From Sphingobacterium sp. SYP-B4668 (GTDB taxonomy: Bacteria; Bacteroidota; Bacteroidia; Sphingobacteriales; Sphingobacteriaceae), in the NCBI RefSeq assembly GCF_027627455.1, contig NZ_CP115483.1, positions 4,340,001 to 4,404,000 on the forward strand: 64,000 nt of DNA. The letters run 5' to 3'. The notes below the pieces were generated by a model. It was given only the letters and a program-made list of their open reading frames with translations, was not told where the DNA came from and searched no databases. Both the position numbers and the translations under genes were made by a program. Every line of letters begins with the position of its first letter. Position 1 is the stretch's first letter. Below are positions 62,745 through 64,000 of the stretch, piece after piece.

Positions 62745-64000
62745 TTAATCTTTACCTTTAGCCAATTCAAGAGCTGACGTGGTCACATAGTATTTAGCAA
62801 TCATATTGGGCACTTCCCAATGTGGCATATCCTGATGTTGAAGATACTGTAAAAATTTATTCGTCACCCGCTCAAAATGTCGTTCATGCCCCTCTTTAAG
62901 CTCTTCTGGCACACTCACCCACCATCCTCTCGCAGTTTTATGAACTGCGATTCCGGGATATCTAGTCTGCATCTCCTTCAATTGTCCTATCAATATTGAT
63001 TCGAATCCTTCATCTGCAGTATTAACAGGCTCGATATACAATTGTGGCTTGTATTTTTCTTCCGCGCCCTGACGGATAATCAAGTTTGCCCGACTACCTC
63101 TCATAATAGAATAATGAGTATCACCTGTACCTTCAGGAGCCCTATACCCCCATTTGACCGACACTTTGGCGTGTACTCCTTTTATCCTATAATTGATTTC
63201 CCCATTCGCATACACCTGCAGAATACTATCCTGTACGACATCCTTTTTGAGAAAGTCTGGAAACACTTCAGACTTAGTTACCGCACTAAATTCTCTTAAT
63301 GAGAGGTCGGTGCTTGATCTGATCGCAGACAATAACTGAATATCATCCTGATAGTTGATTACTTGTTCAGGAAAGCATTCCCACTGTACGAGATCGACCA
63401 AATGTGTAGTGACATCCACAATCCCTTCTCCCTCCTGCTCCACATCCATAAACCAGACTGGTCGAACCAACGGACTACCAGAGACGTGCTTGTAGAAATA
63501 ATGCACACTTTCTTTAGTTACAGCTGGATTGTCTACAGTTCCTTTTTCTAGCGTCCCAAAAAGGGAGTTCAACATAGAGAACTCTTTCTGTAATATAGTC
63601 GTAATCTCGTACCGTTCGGTCATAATATCGTATAAGAGGACTTCCTTTTCTTCAGCAACTTTAAATGCAGCTTTTAATTTTTCAAAGCCCTCCTTATTGA
63701 TGGCCATGGGCTTGTCTGCCAAGACATTCAAACCTGCATGGACAGATTCACCGATATAATCCATTTTCCTTTTATTGTTACCCGCCAATACAACGACATT
63801 TCCTTTCTTTTCGGATAACATTTTTTCAAGATAATCATCTCCAAGATACACCTCTTCTTTCCAAGTAGTGGGATTGTCATCACGTCTATTGTAGGCATTT
63901 ATCTTTTCCAAGTGCAGCTCTACATCCTTTCCTTTAGGTGCATACACCCATACCGTTGTATCTGTATCTGGATACATCGATTTTTGGACCAGTGCAGCAT
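62745..64000 (-). CDS. Gfo/Idh/MocA-family oxidoreductase (partial, 5' end outside window)
   Basis: The visible part is at least 417 residues. The open frame continues past the window end, with AALVQKS before the first Met at 63977, so the true start and the GxGxxG nucleotide-binding loop are outside. Family marks are VVVLAGNNKRKMDYIGESVH, LNVLADKPMAI (the EKP-like motif) and a long C-terminal oxidoreductase domain. It uses NAD(P) on sugars or sugar acids. Its place beside the polysaccharide locus suggests a role in the same sugar pathway, but it is separated by 486 bp from the sigma gene. Confidence 0.85.
   Translation of the reverse strand, partial: AALVQKSMYPDTDTTVWVYAPKGKDVELHLEKINAYNRRDDNPTTWKEEVYLGDDYLEKMLSEKKGNVVVLAGNNKRKMDYIGESVHAGLNVLADKPMAINKEGFEKLKAAFKVAEEKEVLLYDIMTERYEITTILQKEFSMLNSLFGTLEKGTVDNPAVTKESVHYFYKHVSGSPLVRPVWFMDVEQEGEGIVDVTTHLVDLVQWECFPEQVINYQDDIQLLSAIRSSTDLSLREFSAVTKSEVFPDFLKKDVVQDSILQVYANGEINYRIKGVHAKVSVKWGYRAPEGTGDTHYSIMRGSRANLIIRQGAEEKYKPQLYIEPVNTADEGFESILIGQLKEMQTRYPGIAVHKTARGWWVSVPEELKEGHERHFERVTNKFLQYLQHQDMPHWEVPNMIAKYYVTTSALELAKGKD

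Overview
The window is chromosomal DNA from a Bacteroidota bacterium, most likely Sphingobacteriaceae (Sphingobacterium or Pedobacter type). The support is SusC/SusD with an ECF sigma/FecR pair, a split transketolase, DUF4292 and YceI proteins, and TAnnTTTG-type -7 promoter elements in front of several genes. No rRNA, tRNA, CRISPR array, prophage or intact insertion sequence was found.

Layout. 1-3929: split transketolase, then an ECF sigma factor, a repeat-bearing membrane protein and a small secreted protein. 4089-9416: class III aminotransferase, Tat-exported SGNH hydrolase, Fsr-type MFS transporter, RlmI-like methyltransferase with a structured leader, and a YceI protein. 9454-14710: the threonine operon thrA-thrB-thrC (minus strand) behind a Thr/Ile-rich leader peptide and attenuator, with a 51-bp tandem repeat between thrB and thrC. 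14855-22238: cell-envelope genes (NlpC/P60, PyrR-like PRTase, LysM lytic transglycosylase, TatA, EnvC-like protein, DUF4292 lipoprotein, TPR protein). 22387-25222: rplM-rpsI-rpsB-tsf. 25359-38025: an ABC-2 type export set, pckA, an OmpA lipoprotein and an RND efflux operon. 38383-45752: TetR regulator, TonB receptor, beta-helix lipoprotein, diheme cytochrome c and aldehyde dehydrogenase. 45755-47151: a gene remnant and a Tat-exported threonine aldolase-like enzyme. 47577-62258: a complete polysaccharide utilization locus on the minus strand (sigma, FecR, SusC, SusD, beta-helix enzyme, GH2, GH97). 62745-64000: a Gfo/Idh/MocA oxidoreductase cut by the window end.

How it fits together. The polysaccharide locus should sense, bind and cut a glycan at the cell surface and in the periplasm, switched on by its own sigma/anti-sigma pair. 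The threonine operon is controlled by ribosome-mediated attenuation that can be read directly from base pairing. The TetR-TonB-beta-helix-diheme-ALDH block is the best candidate for a poorly described system: outer-membrane uptake joined to periplasmic electron transfer and aldehyde oxidation. Two Tat-signal proteins and TatA lie in the same window.
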